Shown here: piece after piece, positions 63,319 to 64,000 of the stretch | Layout: each line of letters starts with the position of its first letter | How positions within the stretch are numbered: position 1 is the stretch's first letter | Assembly (NCBI RefSeq): GCF_002873395.1 | Contig: NZ_MCUV01000046.1 | Span: 62,001 to 126,000 of the forward strand | Length of the DNA: 64,000 nucleotides | DNA from: Vibrio sp. 10N.286.49.B3 | GTDB taxonomy: Bacteria; Pseudomonadota; Gammaproteobacteria; Enterobacterales; Vibrionaceae | Reading direction: 5' to 3' | The notes under the pieces: model-generated | Database searches by the model: none | Told to the model about the DNA's origin: nothing | Seen by the model: only the letters and a program-made list of their open reading frames with translations | Translations under genes and position numbers: made by a program

Positions 63319-64000
63319 TTAACTCTCGCTGCTGTCACTACTGCCATCTTGACCTAAGTCGATACGGGTAACACGCTGTAGACCTCGAGGTAGCAATGCA
63401 CCACGACGACCACGCTCACCACGGAAGTTATCAAGATCACTCGGTTTCAAGCCTAACTTACGCTTACCTGCATACAGAGTTAAAGAAGCGCCTTGAGGTA
63501 GAGACATCAGGTGAGAAACAAATTCTTCACGCTCTTTTGCCTTAGCCGCTGGAATGTTGATGATCTTGTTCCCTTTACCTTTGCTAAGCTGCGGTAAATC
63601 TTTAATAGGGAATAGCAACATGCGACCTTGGTTGGTAATCACTAGAATCTCATCGGATTCAATATCACCCACAGAGCTTGGCAGCATTACTTCTGCAGCT
63701 TGTGGTAAGTTCACCAAGGCTTTACCGCTCTTGTTCTTCGACAGTAAATCACTGCCTTTACACACAAAGCCATAACCCGCATCAGAACCGATCAACCACA
63801 GCTGATCATCTTCACCCATAATCACTTGGCGCATTGAACTACCCGCCGACATATTTAAACGCCCAGTAATTGGCTCACCTTGACTACGAGCAGAAGGCAA
63901 TGAATGCGACTCTAATGAGTAACTGCGTCCATCACTTGCTAAGAACACAGCAGGTTGATTACTCTTACCTCGCGCTGAAGCAAGATATTGGTCACCTGAC
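63319..64000 (-). CDS. parC: DNA topoisomerase IV subunit A, C-terminal part
   Basis: The coding frame runs on past the window edge; about 226 C-terminal residues are visible. These carry beta-pinwheel repeats typical of ParC (LASARGKSNQ, VFLASDGRSYSLESHSLPSAR, GDIESDEILVITNQGRMLLFPIKDLPQLSKGKGNKI) and a Ser/Asp-rich end. The ParC C-terminal domain binds DNA during decatenation. GyrA is less likely because of the absence of a GyrA box and the short tail. The N-terminal catalytic domain is outside the window. Confidence 0.9.
   Translation of the reverse strand, partial: SGDQYLASARGKSNQPAVFLASDGRSYSLESHSLPSARSQGEPITGRLNMSAGSSMRQVIMGEDDQLWLIGSDAGYGFVCKGSDLLSKNKSGKALVNLPQAAEVMLPSSVGDIESDEILVITNQGRMLLFPIKDLPQLSKGKGNKIINIPAAKAKEREEFVSHLMSLPQGASLTLYAGKRKLGLKPSDLDNFRGERGRRGALLPRGLQRVTRIDLGQDGSSDSSES

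Overview
This window is a stretch of the conserved core chromosome of a gammaproteobacterium, most likely a member of the Vibrionaceae (Vibrio, Photobacterium or Aliivibrio type). The basis is gene order: grcA next to thrCBA, arcA and arcB flanking a small lipoprotein, gltBD, mtnN followed by a CbiB-family gene, carAB, dapB-mutT-secA-dciA, a complete dcw cluster that lacks ddlB and mraZ, rnpB between rsmH and rsmI, then petABC-rpsI-rplM-zapE-zapG-degQ-degS-parC. The proteins resemble those of E. coli closely, but the junctions between blocks follow the Vibrio pattern. No tRNA, rRNA operon, insertion sequence, prophage, integron or CRISPR array was seen.

Layout. 1-6419: tail of grcA, the threonine operon (thrABC, minus strand) with a leader peptide and attenuator, a small unknown exported protein and an RraA/HMG-aldolase family protein. 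6420-11746: the Arc redox system (arcA; arcB with a downstream lipoprotein) and a YhcC-type radical SAM protein. 11747-18400: gltBD, glutamate synthase. 18400-21550: a DUF1499 lipoprotein, mtnN, a CbiB-like membrane protein and a TRIC-family membrane protein. 21577-27739: carAB, dapB and mutT. 27818-31362: secA and, on the opposite strand, dciA. 31375-48156: lpxC and the division/cell-wall (dcw) cluster, all on the minus strand in the transcription order rsmH-ftsL-ftsI-murE-murF-mraY-murD-ftsW-murG-murC-ftsQ-ftsA-ftsZ-lpxC. 48318-48777: rnpB with terminator and promoter. 48902-53375: rsmI, then the plus-strand group lpoA-yraN-diaA-dolP. 53476-59869 (minus): sspAB, petABC (cytochrome bc1), rpsI-rplM and zapE. 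60040-63171 (plus): zapG, degQ, degS. 63319-64000: the C-terminal part of parC, cut by the window edge.

Functionally the window covers amino-acid and nucleotide precursor supply (thr, glt, car, dap), redox control (Arc), respiration (bc1), protein export and quality control (secA, degQ, degS, sspAB), peptidoglycan synthesis and division, and translation.

I found no evidence for a new multi-gene system. The points most worth a second look are: an ArcB that keeps the Cys180 redox residue but has Phe in place of Cys241; a lipoprotein packed 4 bases after arcB; an RraA homologue that carries the D-X20-R-D metal/substrate motif of true aldolases; a perfect FNR-box palindrome in the long arcA leader; a threonine/isoleucine leader peptide too short for routine gene callers; tandem ARG-box-like sites overlapping the carA ribosome binding site; and a CbiB-family protein with no cobalamin genes around it.
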